A stretch of 25,465 nt of DNA, taken from assembly GCA_022705125.1 (NCBI GenBank), contig JAKJFB010000010.1:1-25465 (forward strand), in the 5' to 3' direction. The translations under genes were made by a program, and so were the position numbers. Shown in pieces: positions 14,742 through 22,714 of the stretch. Under the pieces are notes generated by a model, which was not told the origin of the DNA, did not search any database, and saw only the letters and a program-made list of their open reading frames with translations. The stretch's first letter is position 1; each line of letters begins with the position of its first letter. Source of the DNA: Pseudomonadota bacterium (lineage in GTDB: Bacteria; Pseudomonadota; Gammaproteobacteria; Pseudomonadales; UBA5518).

Positions 14742-17147
14742 TCACGTCGCGTAATCCGACAGGTCCACGCCCTCGCCGACCAGCAGGTCCTTCGAACCGA
14801 CGAACTTCGGCTTGAACAGCCACACCAGCAGCGGCAGCACCAGCAGCGCGATCACCATGTTGATCAGCATCACCATGACCAGCAGAAGGCCCATGTCGGC
14901 GAGGAATTTCAGCTCCGAGAGGAAATACCACGGCAGGATCGCGATCAGCACGATCGTCGCGGTGAAGAAGATCGCCTTTCCGGTGGTGCCGACCGCCTCC
15001 GCGATCGCTTTCTCGTAGCTCTCGTGCAGCTGGTATTCCTCGCAGATGCGGCTGAGCAGGTAGATGCCGTAATCGATGCCCACGCCGATGCCGATCGCGG
15101 TGATCGGCAAGGTGTTCACGTCCAGTCCGATGCCCATCGAGACCATCACCGCGCCAAGCAGCACGTTCGATAGATTGACCGGAATCAGCAGCAGGATGCC
15201 CGCGACGAAGGACCGGTAGGCATAGGCGCAGCTGAACAGCATCACGACGTTCAGCAGCGCCATGATGATGTACTGGTACCGGTCCACCGTGTCGTTGATC
15301 GACTGCTGCAGCGCGATGGTGCCCGTGGCGAGGCGGATGCGGAAATTCTCGTGCTCCGCGCCGACCTTCTCGACCGCGGCGCGCGCCTGCGCCAGTGCGC
15401 GATCGACGGTCTCCTGCTTGTTGTCCTTGTACCAGAGCGAGACCGTGCCGTTCTCCTGGATAAAATCGGTGACGTGCAGGAAGGCCTTCGGGCTGGTGCC
15501 GAACAGCACCGCGCCCGCGGCCGCGGCGACCGATTCGTCGCTCGGATCGAGCGGCGCCCATTTCGGATTGCCACCGCTGAACAGGCGGTTGGCTTCGGGC
15601 AGATAATCGGCGAATGACAGGGTCGCCATGGGCGGGGGCTCGTCGTTCTCGACGATGCGCTGCAGCGCGTTCATCGTCGCGATGGTGTCGGCCTGGTGCA
15701 TCACGCGGCGCACGCTGCTCGCCTCCTTGGCCTCGAACACGATCTCCAGCGTGTTCAGCCCGGGAAACTGCGCGTTGATGTTCCCCACCGCGACGTTGTA
15801 CTCCGAATCCTCGAACAGCAGGCTGCTGCCCTCCACCGGATTGCCGACCTTCAGGTCCCCGAGCTTCACTACCGCCAGTACCGTCACCACCAGCACGACC
15901 ACGGCGAGCACGCGCCCTTTGCGACCGTGGCTCAGCGAGCCCGTCACCCCCAGCAGGCGCTTGATGCCGGCGTGCAGCGGCGAGTGCTTCCCGTCCTCAC
16001 CGATGATCGCGGCGACGTTGCGCGGCTCGGGCAGGAAGGTGAGCAGCAGCGCGGACATGATGACGTTGGTCGGGATCAGCATCAGCGCCCAGAAGCCGCA
16101 GAACAGCGCGAAGCGCTCCATTGCCGGAATCGGGGCGATCGCGATCAGGAACAGGCCCGCCGCGTCGGTGACGATGCCGAGCGTTCCCGGCGCCATCATC
16201 ACGCCCATCGAGATCTCGGCCGCCTTGCGCTTGTCGCGCACGTGGTGATAGACCTCGTAGAAGCGCTCGGTGAACTGCACGCAATGACTGAACGAGCGCG
16301 CGATGAGCAGCAGCGGCACCACCATGATCAGCGGCTCGATCGGCATGCCCAGCCAGCCGACGAAGCCGAAACCCCAGATCGCCGCGGTGGCGCTGGTCAC
16401 CAGCGGCCCGATCACGCCCGCGACATTGCGCATGTAGACGATCAGCGAGAGCAGCAGTGCCGTGATGGTCACGGCGAAGATGCCGAACATCTGCTTCTCG
16501 TAACGGTACACCCAGCCGGTCAGCACGGGCTGCCCGGCGACGTAGACCTCGTGGTTCGCGTCGCGCTCGCGCTCCACCAGCGCCTGCACGTACTCGAAGC
16601 TCTCGCCGTAATCCAGCAAGCGCTCGATGAAGGTGGCGCGGATCAGCGTGGCGGACTCGTCGGCGGAGATCAGGAACTGCCGCGAATTCGGCGATTTCTC
16701 CACGCGGCGGCGAAACTCGGCGATCTCCTCCGCGGTGGCCGGCGCGTGGTCGCCCATCAGCGGCTGGCTGTCGATGCCAAAGGGCGTGGCTTCCTGGAAA
16801 CGCGCCTTCTCCGTCGAGATGGACAGGACCTGGTCATGGTCGACCGCGGGCGTGAGGTCGATGTCCCGCGTCATGTTCCAGATCTTCTGCAGCGTCTCGG
16901 CGTTGTAGATGTCGCCGTCCTTGCGCTTGACCATGATCGTGACGGTGAGCGGGTTGCCGAAGTTCGGGTGGTCGCGGAAGGTCTGCACGAAGGGATGATT
17001 GCTCGGGAAGAGATCCGAGAAAATGGTGCGCAGCTCCACGCGCGGCAGCCCCGCGGCAAACACCGCCGTGACCAGCGCCAGCAGCAGCAGCACCTTGCCC
17101 GCATGGCGTATCGTGAACGCCGAGATACGTTGCCTGATCGTCTTCAA
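14742..17147 (-). CDS. RND superfamily MMPL-type transporter
   Basis: An 801-residue inner-membrane transporter with the two-fold layout of MMPL/Patched-like RND proteins. One helix at about 17-35 is followed by a large periplasmic loop, a block of helices from about 220 to 375, a single helix near 405-425, a second periplasmic loop, and a helix block from about 630 to 785. The second block holds GIGVGIDYGIYL with D692-Y693, the RND motif usually linked to proton relay. The first block holds LLLIARSFSHCVQF. Relatives export lipids such as hopanoids and mycolates. It is shorter than AcrB-type pumps and has no adaptor or TolC-like neighbour; DUF1329 and DUF1302 genes follow instead. The ATG at 17147 has only a weak GGGGGAAG upstream. 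Confidence 0.92.
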   Translation of the reverse strand: MKTIRQRISAFTIRHAGKVLLLLALVTAVFAAGLPRVELRTIFSDLFPSNHPFVQTFRDHPNFGNPLTVTIMVKRKDGDIYNAETLQKIWNMTRDIDLTPAVDHDQVLSISTEKARFQEATPFGIDSQPLMGDHAPATAEEIAEFRRRVEKSPNSRQFLISADESATLIRATFIERLLDYGESFEYVQALVERERDANHEVYVAGQPVLTGWVYRYEKQMFGIFAVTITALLLSLIVYMRNVAGVIGPLVTSATAAIWGFGFVGWLGMPIEPLIMVVPLLLIARSFSHCVQFTERFYEVYHHVRDKRKAAEISMGVMMAPGTLGIVTDAAGLFLIAIAPIPAMERFALFCGFWALMLIPTNVIMSALLLTFLPEPRNVAAIIGEDGKHSPLHAGIKRLLGVTGSLSHGRKGRVLAVVVLVVTVLAVVKLGDLKVGNPVEGSSLLFEDSEYNVAVGNINAQFPGLNTLEIVFEAKEASSVRRVMHQADTIATMNALQRIVENDEPPPMATLSFADYLPEANRLFSGGNPKWAPLDPSDESVAAAAGAVLFGTSPKAFLHVTDFIQENGTVSLWYKDNKQETVDRALAQARAAVEKVGAEHENFRIRLATGTIALQQSINDTVDRYQYIIMALLNVVMLFSCAYAYRSFVAGILLLIPVNLSNVLLGAVMVSMGIGLDVNTLPITAIGIGVGIDYGIYLLSRICEEYQLHESYEKAIAEAVGTTGKAIFFTATIVLIAILPWYFLSELKFLADMGLLLVMVMLINMVIALLVLPLLVWLFKPKFVGSKDLLVGEGVDLSDYAT

Positions 17148-17213
17148 GCGCTTCCCCCCGGCGGCCGTGCGCCAGACACTCCTGCATTGCTATTCATCAT
17201 CGCGGCGATCCGT

Positions 17214-18323
17214 TCAGACCGTACGCGTATCCCACGCGAGCTGTCCGCTGGCAGCGATCGCCGCGATCATCTCGCGCGCACCGAAGGCGCCGGCCGGCGA
17301 CATGAATCCCTTGCCGCGGTGCGTGCCGAGCAGGATCTTGCGGCACGCCTCGGCGGCGAATACTCCGGTCTGGATGTACGGCGAATTGCCGCGCAACACC
17401 ACGCTGACCGATTCGGTGTCGCCGCGCCCGTGGCAGCACAGCAGGCTGCGGTTCAGGGCGGGGCTCTCGCGCTCGGGCTCCACCGATACCAGCTGGTTGC
17501 CGAGCTCGTTGGTGATCTTCTCCTGCTCCGCGACCGGCAGGTGTTTGTGCTTGTGCTCGAACTCCACCAGGATGTCGACGATGGCCTGCAGCATCGCCTG
17601 GTTGCGAAACGCCACCAGCACGCTGCAGTTGCGCACGCGCGCATCGTCCTCGTACCAAACCGGCTCGCCGCCGCCGCTCCACGGCAGTGCATTCAGCACG
17701 CGGTGCACGCCCGGGATCGACACCGGGTAAGCCGTGGCCTGCGGCCAGGTGCACATCCGGTTGTGCTCGAGGAAGAACTGGTCCTTGGTCAGCATGCGCA
17801 GGAACGACATCGTCGAGGCGACGCTGGTGTTCGAGTCGGCGAGATAGCAGATGTCGAGGCTGTCGATGCCCGGGTGTTCCAGCGCCACTTCCGCGGCGAG
17901 CTGCCCGGCCAGCCACATCCACGAGCAGGCCGGCACCAGCAGCAGGCCCTTCTGCGCGAAGTCCGGGCCGTAGCTGCGCTTGAGGTGCAGCATCCAGTCC
18001 TGCTCGCCGGTGGTGTCGAGGTAATGACAGCCCGCGGCAAGACAGGCCTTCACCACGGGGTCGCCGAGCTGCATGAACGGCCCGACGACGTTGTAGACCA
18101 CCTTCCTGCCGCTGAAGAGCTTCGCGAGCGCGGCCTCTTCATGCTCCACCGCGACACACTCGTAGCGCGCCCCGGCGAGCTCCGGCACCTTCGCCATCTG
18201 CTCGGCCAGGCGACGGGCATTGCGGCCCGCGGCGATAAAGGGAATTCCGCGCTCGGCCAGATGCCAGGCAATCAGCTTGCCGGTATATCCGCTGGCTCCG
18301 TAGACGACGACTTCGGCGTTCAT
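17214..18323 (-). CDS. Saccharopine dehydrogenase-like NAD(P)-binding oxidoreductase
   Basis: A 369-residue protein with an N-terminal Rossmann domain: VVVYGASGYTGKLIAWHLAERG, with the glycine motif G9-A-S-G-Y-T-G15, then AAGRN. VVYNVVGPFMQLGDPVV and YLDTTGEQDW follow, both typical of the saccharopine dehydrogenase-like group. Family members include trans-acting enoyl reductases of mycobacterial lipid synthesis, so a C=C or C=O reduction of an acyl or cyclic intermediate is more likely here than lysine metabolism. No signal peptide is seen. The start overlaps the acyl-CoA ligase stop as ATGA and has GGAG six bases upstream. The RND gene follows after 66 bp. Confidence 0.87.
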   Translation of the reverse strand: MNAEVVVYGASGYTGKLIAWHLAERGIPFIAAGRNARRLAEQMAKVPELAGARYECVAVEHEEAALAKLFSGRKVVYNVVGPFMQLGDPVVKACLAAGCHYLDTTGEQDWMLHLKRSYGPDFAQKGLLLVPACSWMWLAGQLAAEVALEHPGIDSLDICYLADSNTSVASTMSFLRMLTKDQFFLEHNRMCTWPQATAYPVSIPGVHRVLNALPWSGGGEPVWYEDDARVRNCSVLVAFRNQAMLQAIVDILVEFEHKHKHLPVAEQEKITNELGNQLVSVEPERESPALNRSLLCCHGRGDTESVSVVLRGNSPYIQTGVFAAEACRKILLGTHRGKGFMSPAGAFGAREMIAAIAASGQLAWDTRTV

Positions 18324-19951
18324 GATTTTCTCCGCAAGGGTTCGCTGGTGCTGCTTTCGGTGAACACGGCTTCGGGGTGGGTGCGCAAGTGCTCCAGGCA
18401 GAAGCGCTCCTGCGGCTTTTCCGAGGCCGTCTTGGGAATCTCGGACATGAGCTGGATGTAGCCCGGCACGAAGTTGGATTCGAGTGCCGCGCGGCAGTGG
18501 CGGTAGAGCTCGGCCACGTCGAACGCGGCGCCGGGCGCGGGAACCACCGCGGCCACCACGTCCTTCTCGCCGGGAACGCCGGAATCGGCCTCGATCCCGT
18601 AGACAAAGACGTCATCGACGCCGGGGTGCTCCGCGATGGCCTTCTCGACGAAGGCGACGTTGACGAAATCACCGTTGTGGCGGATGCCGCCGCCCTTGCG
18701 GTAGTCGAAGTAGAGCCAGCCCCCGGCATCGCGATGGCCCACGTCGCCCATGCGCAGCCAGCCGCCGGCGGTCTTCTTCGCGGAAGCCTCGGGATTCTGG
18801 AAGTACTCGACGGGCGGGCAGCTGCCATCGGCGTTGCGGAACACGATCTCGCCCTGCTCGAACGGGGCGCACTCGCGGTCGTCTTCGTCGACGATCCTCG
18901 CCTCCAGCGTGGGCGGCGGCTTGCCGATGCTGCCGACCGGACCGACGCCGGGCGGGTTGAAGCTCATGCCGCCCTCGGCCGCGCCGTAGAACTCGAAGAT
19001 CTGCACGCCGAAGCGCTGCGCGAATTTCTGCCAGATCGCGGCGGGCATGCCGGCGCTCAGCACCAGGCGCACGGGGTTGTCGGCGTCGTCGGCGCGCGGC
19101 GGCTCGCTGTAGACCGCGGTGGTCATGCCGCCGAGCAGGTTGAAGGTGGTGCATCCGTAGCGGCGGCAGATGTCCCACAGGCGCGACTTGGTGAAGCGGC
19201 GGCTGATCACGCCGCGCGCGCCCAGTGTCAGCACGTTGCCCAGCGTGATCAGCTGCGCGTTGGCATGCGTGAGCGACAGCCCGGTGTAGAAAACGTCCGC
19301 GGCGCTCCAGCCGATCAGCGGCCCGATGGAGCCCACCGCATGGAAGCGCAGGTAGTTCGCGAGTATCGCCTTCGGATCGCCCGTGGTACCGGAGGTGAAC
19401 AGCATCTGCATGGTCTGCTCGGGGCTGTCCACCGCCACCGGCAGCGCGGGGACCGCGACAGGCAGCACCTCGTCCAGCCAGCGCGGGCTCACGCCCGATG
19501 CAGGCAGGTGCTGCACGGCCCCCGTGCGCAGCACCCAGACCCAGCGTATCTCCACCAGCTCGCGGATCACGGCCATCAGGTGGCCGAGCGCATAATCGGC
19601 GCAGATCACGCCGCGGCATCCGGAAAATCCGAGCATGAACGCGAGCTTCTCGCCGCGCGTGCGCGGGTCTATCGGCACGAACACGGTAGCGGCGATGCTC
19701 GAGCCGACCATGGCGTCGACGAACTCGGGGTGGTTCTGCATCAACAGTGCGAAGCGATCCCCGGCCTGCATGCCGGCATCGCCCAGCGCCTGCGCCACGC
19801 GCTGCCCGTTGTCGCGCAATTCGCGGAAGCTGCGGATCTCCTCGGCGAATCCGCCATCGGCCGTCACGTCCACGAAGGTCAGCACATCCAGGTCCGGATG
19901 TTCGACCGCCTGCCTGGCGATCAGATTGGCGAGAATGCGCTCGTCACTCAC
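18320..19951 (-). CDS. AMP-dependent acyl-CoA synthetase/ligase
   Basis: A 543-residue member of the adenylate-forming (ANL) family that activates a carboxylic acid to its CoA ester through an acyl-AMP. Motifs are FTSGTTGDPK (185-194, ATP-binding loop), FYGAAEGG (321-328), GWLRMGDVGHRD (397-408, with D403 binding the ribose), the hinge YRKGGGIRHNGDFV, and a C-terminal PKTASEKPQER with K512 as the likely catalytic Lys. Overall it looks closer to CaiC/FadD17-type ligases than to long-chain FadD. It starts at GTG 19951; the only in-frame sequence upstream soon meets a stop, so no longer start is possible. The ribosome site is weak (GGGGCAG). It follows the thiolase after 79 bp containing a hairpin. 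Confidence 0.93.
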   Translation of the reverse strand: MSDERILANLIARQAVEHPDLDVLTFVDVTADGGFAEEIRSFRELRDNGQRVAQALGDAGMQAGDRFALLMQNHPEFVDAMVGSSIAATVFVPIDPRTRGEKLAFMLGFSGCRGVICADYALGHLMAVIRELVEIRWVWVLRTGAVQHLPASGVSPRWLDEVLPVAVPALPVAVDSPEQTMQMLFTSGTTGDPKAILANYLRFHAVGSIGPLIGWSAADVFYTGLSLTHANAQLITLGNVLTLGARGVISRRFTKSRLWDICRRYGCTTFNLLGGMTTAVYSEPPRADDADNPVRLVLSAGMPAAIWQKFAQRFGVQIFEFYGAAEGGMSFNPPGVGPVGSIGKPPPTLEARIVDEDDRECAPFEQGEIVFRNADGSCPPVEYFQNPEASAKKTAGGWLRMGDVGHRDAGGWLYFDYRKGGGIRHNGDFVNVAFVEKAIAEHPGVDDVFVYGIEADSGVPGEKDVVAAVVPAPGAAFDVAELYRHCRAALESNFVPGYIQLMSEIPKTASEKPQERFCLEHLRTHPEAVFTESSTSEPLRRKS

Positions 19952-20005
19952 GTGTGCGATCTGCCCCTGTTGTTGTCATGTTCCCGCGCGGCCCGCTGCC
20001 CGCCC

Positions 20006-20023
20006 GGCACCGTGCGCGGTGCC
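20006..20023 (-). other. Intergenic hairpin between thiolase and acyl-CoA ligase genes
   Basis: A perfect 7-bp stem, GGCACCG (20006-20012) with CGGTGCC (20017-20023) and a 4-nt loop, lies 7 bases past the thiolase stop. No T-run follows in the direction of transcription (the next bases are G/C-rich), so it is not a convincing intrinsic terminator. It could stabilise the upstream mRNA segment or lower ligase expression. Confidence 0.35.
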
Positions 20024-20030
20024 GCCCCGC

Positions 20031-21263
20031 TCAGCGCGACAGCAGCGTCAGCACCATCGCCGCGGCATCCGTGCCGATGTAGCCGCCGCCGTTCTCGGCG
20101 AGCGCGACCTTCGCTCCGGCGACCTGGCGCGCGCCGGCCTCGCCGCGCAGCTGCTCGGTGAGCTCCACGATCTGCGCCAGCCCGGTGGCGCCTATCGGGT
20201 GCCCCTTGCGCATCAGTCCGCCCGAGGTGTTCACGGGCTTCGAACCGCCGAGGCGCGAGTGGCCCTCCTGCACGAAACGCCCGCCCTCGCCCTTCGCACA
20301 CAGCCCGAGGTACTCGTAGTACATCAGCTCGGATGGCGCGGAGGCGTCGTGCAACTCGATGCAGTCGATGTCGGGCGCGCCGATGCCGGTGGCCTCGTAC
20401 AACGCGCGCACCGAGCCCTCGGCCACCGATTCCTCGCCCTCGGCGAAATCCCAGCCGCTGCTCAGCTGCGAGGCCTCCACCCTGATGGCGCGCCGCATGC
20501 CCAGTTCGCGTGCCTTGCGTTCGCTCACGATGATTGCCGCGGCCGCGCCGTCGCCGATCGGCGAGCACATCGGCAGCGTCAGCGGCCACGAGACCTCGCG
20601 CGCGGCCAGAACATCCTGCACCGTGATCACGTCGCGGTACTGCGCCTTCGGATTCAGGCTGCCGTGCACGGAGTTCTTGGCCGACACCATCGCGAACTGC
20701 TCGCGCGTGGTGCCGTGGCGCTGCATGTGCGAGAGCGCCCAGATCGCGTAGATGTCCATGAACAGCGAGCGCGTGGTGCCGGCGCCCGCGGTGTCGATCG
20801 GCGCGCCCAGCGCCTCGATGCGCCGCGCGATGCCGCTGACGACCCGGTCCATGGCTTCGACGTCGACCGCGCCGCTGAACACCGAGAAGGTCTTCAGCTT
20901 GTCGGGGTGGTAGAGCTTTTCAGCGCCGCAGGCGAGCACCACGTCGTACAGTCCCGCGCTCACCATCGTGCAGGCCTGCTGGAACGCCGTCGCCGCCGTG
21001 GCGCAGGCATTCTCGACGTTCACCACCGGGATGCGCCCCACGCCGAGTTCGCGCAGCGCCATCTGCCCGGGCACGCACACCTGACCGGTGATCACCGCCG
21101 CGGCGGCATTGCCCATCCACGCGGCCTGCACGTCCCTCAGCCCGATCCCCGCATCCGCGACTGCGGCGGTGATGGCCTCGCCCGCGAGCGACTTCAGCCC
21201 GCGGTCCATGTGCTTGCCGAAGTGCGTCATGCCGACGCCGGCGATCCAGGCGTTCTGTTTCAT
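20031..21263 (-). CDS. Thiolase family protein (SCP2-thiolase-like)
   Basis: A 410-residue thiolase-fold enzyme expected to cleave a beta-ketoacyl-CoA with CoA. The nucleophile Cys 87 sits in NVENACATAATAF. His 306 is in ELHDASAPSE and His 355 in GHPIGATG. The overall pattern (AGVGMTHFGK start, GLMRKGHPIGATG, ENGGGYIGTDAAA end) is that of the SCP2-thiolase or lipid-transfer group rather than FadA. The second catalytic Cys is absent at both usual places: the HDCF-type site reads HDAS, and the CxG-type site reads GGGYIGTD. The ATG at 21263 overlaps the acyl-CoA dehydrogenase stop as ATGA. No DUF35 or OB-fold partner gene, common beside such thiolases, is in the window. Confidence 0.9.
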   Translation of the reverse strand: MKQNAWIAGVGMTHFGKHMDRGLKSLAGEAITAAVADAGIGLRDVQAAWMGNAAAAVITGQVCVPGQMALRELGVGRIPVVNVENACATAATAFQQACTMVSAGLYDVVLACGAEKLYHPDKLKTFSVFSGAVDVEAMDRVVSGIARRIEALGAPIDTAGAGTTRSLFMDIYAIWALSHMQRHGTTREQFAMVSAKNSVHGSLNPKAQYRDVITVQDVLAAREVSWPLTLPMCSPIGDGAAAAIIVSERKARELGMRRAIRVEASQLSSGWDFAEGEESVAEGSVRALYEATGIGAPDIDCIELHDASAPSELMYYEYLGLCAKGEGGRFVQEGHSRLGGSKPVNTSGGLMRKGHPIGATGLAQIVELTEQLRGEAGARQVAGAKVALAENGGGYIGTDAAAMVLTLLSR

Positions 21264-22525
21264 CCGCGCAGGCGCTCTTCGTCGATCAGGTAGCAGCCGC
21301 CCTTGATCGACAGGATTTCGTTGCAGCCGTCCTCGATCATCGAGGCGCGCGCGTCGCGCAACAGCTTCTCCATCGGGTATTCGCGCGTCAGCCCGTTGCC
21401 ACCGAAGAGCTGCAGCGCGTCGCTGCAGACATCGAAGCAGTTCTGGGTGCCGGTGACCTTGGCGGTCATCGCGGCCTGCAGCGCCGGAACCGGCGCGGTG
21501 TTGTTGAACAGCACCACGCGGCGCGTCAGCGCGCGCGAGATCTCGACCTTGCGATACATGTGGAACAGGCGCTGCTGCACCGACTGGTGGCGGATGATCG
21601 GCACGCCGCCCTGCCTGCGTTCGTGCGCGTAATCCAGCGCGAGGTCGAAAGCCGCCTGTGCCACCCCGGTGAAGGTGCCGCCCATCAGCGCGTTGGCTTC
21701 GGTGTGGATGCAGTAGACGGCCTTCTTGTAGGCCACCGGACCAGCCAGGATGTAGTCGCTCGACAGCTCGACGTTGTCGAAGAAGATCTCGCCCTGGGGC
21801 AGCGCGCGCTGGCCCATCTTCTCCAGCGGCTTGCCGCGGCTCACGCCGGGCGCATCCATCGGCAGCACGAGCACGCAGCCGTTGTACGGGTCCGGGCCGT
21901 TGCCGGTATCGGCGGCGCAATAGAGGATGCAGACCTCGGCGATGGGCCCATTCGACACCCAGGCCGACTTCTGGCCGTTGATGATCACCTTGTCGCCGCG
22001 CAGCGTCGCCACGCAGTTGGGGCGTCCGTACTGGCCGCGCGCATCGAGGATCTGCTTGTTCGGATCGAGGGAATCGCTGCCGTGATCGGGCTCGGTGATG
22101 CCCCAGCAGCCGATCAGGGTGTCGGGGAAGCGCTCGAGCAGGAACTGGTTGCCGAACTTGGCCGCGAGATACATCGGCAGGATCGCCGCTCCCATCGAGA
22201 TGGCGAGGCCCGCATCACCGTAGCCGAGCTCCTCGAAGATCAGCGGGAAGGCAACGCTGAAGTCCTCGGGCGAGAACGAGCCGAGGGTCTCCATGTTGAT
22301 CCCGAGATCGAGGTACTTGCGGCGCAAGTCCCAGTACGGCGACCCCGGCGCGATGACCTCCTCGGCGCTCATCCGGTCGAGCTGGATGCCCGTCGGGCGC
22401 ATCACGTTCACCGCGAACTCGCGCAGCGTCTTCTGGAATTCCGCGATCGCGGGCGGCAACGGCGGCTCTGCCCCCGATATCGTGAGCTTGCCCCGCGGGG
22501 TTTCGGGCCATTCGATGGCGCTCAT
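21260..22525 (-). CDS. Acyl-CoA dehydrogenase family protein
   Basis: A 421-residue FAD-dependent acyl-CoA dehydrogenase, the first gene of the minus-strand run. Seen are the N-terminal helical domain, the FAD signature WGITEPDHGSD (141-151), the VIINGQKSAWVSNG beta domain, FFDNVELSSDYILAGP, ERRQGGVPIIRHQSVQQRL, and the C-terminal LFGGNGLTREYPMEKLLRDAR (373-393). After RDAR the sequence is ASMIEDGCNEI, so Asp 399 lies where MCAD-type enzymes have the catalytic Glu of the YEGT motif, with Glu 398 beside it. It probably introduces an alpha-beta double bond into a branched or cyclic acyl-CoA, which is inference. The ATG at 22525 has AGGAGG with ideal spacing. Confidence 0.93.
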   Translation of the reverse strand: MSAIEWPETPRGKLTISGAEPPLPPAIAEFQKTLREFAVNVMRPTGIQLDRMSAEEVIAPGSPYWDLRRKYLDLGINMETLGSFSPEDFSVAFPLIFEELGYGDAGLAISMGAAILPMYLAAKFGNQFLLERFPDTLIGCWGITEPDHGSDSLDPNKQILDARGQYGRPNCVATLRGDKVIINGQKSAWVSNGPIAEVCILYCAADTGNGPDPYNGCVLVLPMDAPGVSRGKPLEKMGQRALPQGEIFFDNVELSSDYILAGPVAYKKAVYCIHTEANALMGGTFTGVAQAAFDLALDYAHERRQGGVPIIRHQSVQQRLFHMYRKVEISRALTRRVVLFNNTAPVPALQAAMTAKVTGTQNCFDVCSDALQLFGGNGLTREYPMEKLLRDARASMIEDGCNEILSIKGGCYLIDEERLRG

Positions 22526-22610
22526 GGCGACCTCCTGCTTCCGGCTGTTGAAGTTGTTGCTCGGTATGCAAAGTCGTGGCGATGGGCTTGGGCCATCGCA
22601 ATGGCTGCCA

Positions 22611-22616
22611 TTTATA
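22611..22616 (-). promoter_or_regulatory. Candidate -10 element (TATAAA) for the minus-strand run
   Basis: TATAAA on the minus strand, about 86 bp upstream of the acyl-CoA dehydrogenase ATG. No good -35 hexamer lies 16-18 bp upstream (TCTGCG or ATCTGC). This would fit an activator-dependent promoter with the regulator binding just upstream. It was found by eye only. Confidence 0.35.
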
Positions 22617-22649
22617 GCCGAGCCGGGGCGCCGCGCAGATGTTTACGCA

Positions 22650-22676
22650 CGACAATTAACTTGTTAGTTTGCGACA
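22650..22676. promoter_or_regulatory. Candidate AraC-type operator (direct repeat, 22-bp period)
   Basis: CGACA occurs at 22650-22654 and 22672-22676, 22 bp or two helical turns apart, each near a GTTTxCG (22641-22647 and 22667-22673). Paired direct half-sites about 21 bp apart are usual for AraC-family dimers. The stretch is unusually AT-rich for this DNA and lies just upstream of the TATAAA at 22611-22616 on the minus strand. It also overlaps the candidate araC-family promoter, so autoregulation is possible. Confidence 0.3.
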
Positions 22677-22689
22677 GCGCGATTGCAAT
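22661..22689 (+). promoter_or_regulatory. Candidate promoter of the AraC-family gene
   Basis: TTGTTA (22661-22666), a 17-bp spacer and TGCAAT (22684-22689) resemble sigma-70 -35 and -10 hexamers, each with four of six consensus bases. The -10 ends 25 bp before the ATG at 22715. It was identified by eye, and the overlap with the candidate operator suggests self-repression. Confidence 0.33.
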
Positions 22690-22714
22690 AACGAACCATC
22701 AGGCACCGCCGCCC

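Noticed and set aside
15696..18461. A 921-codon open frame on the plus strand opposite the RND transporter
   Set aside because: The other strand encodes a clear RND/MMPL protein and a Rossmann oxidoreductase. The plus-strand product has only His/Arg/Gln-rich low-complexity sequence.
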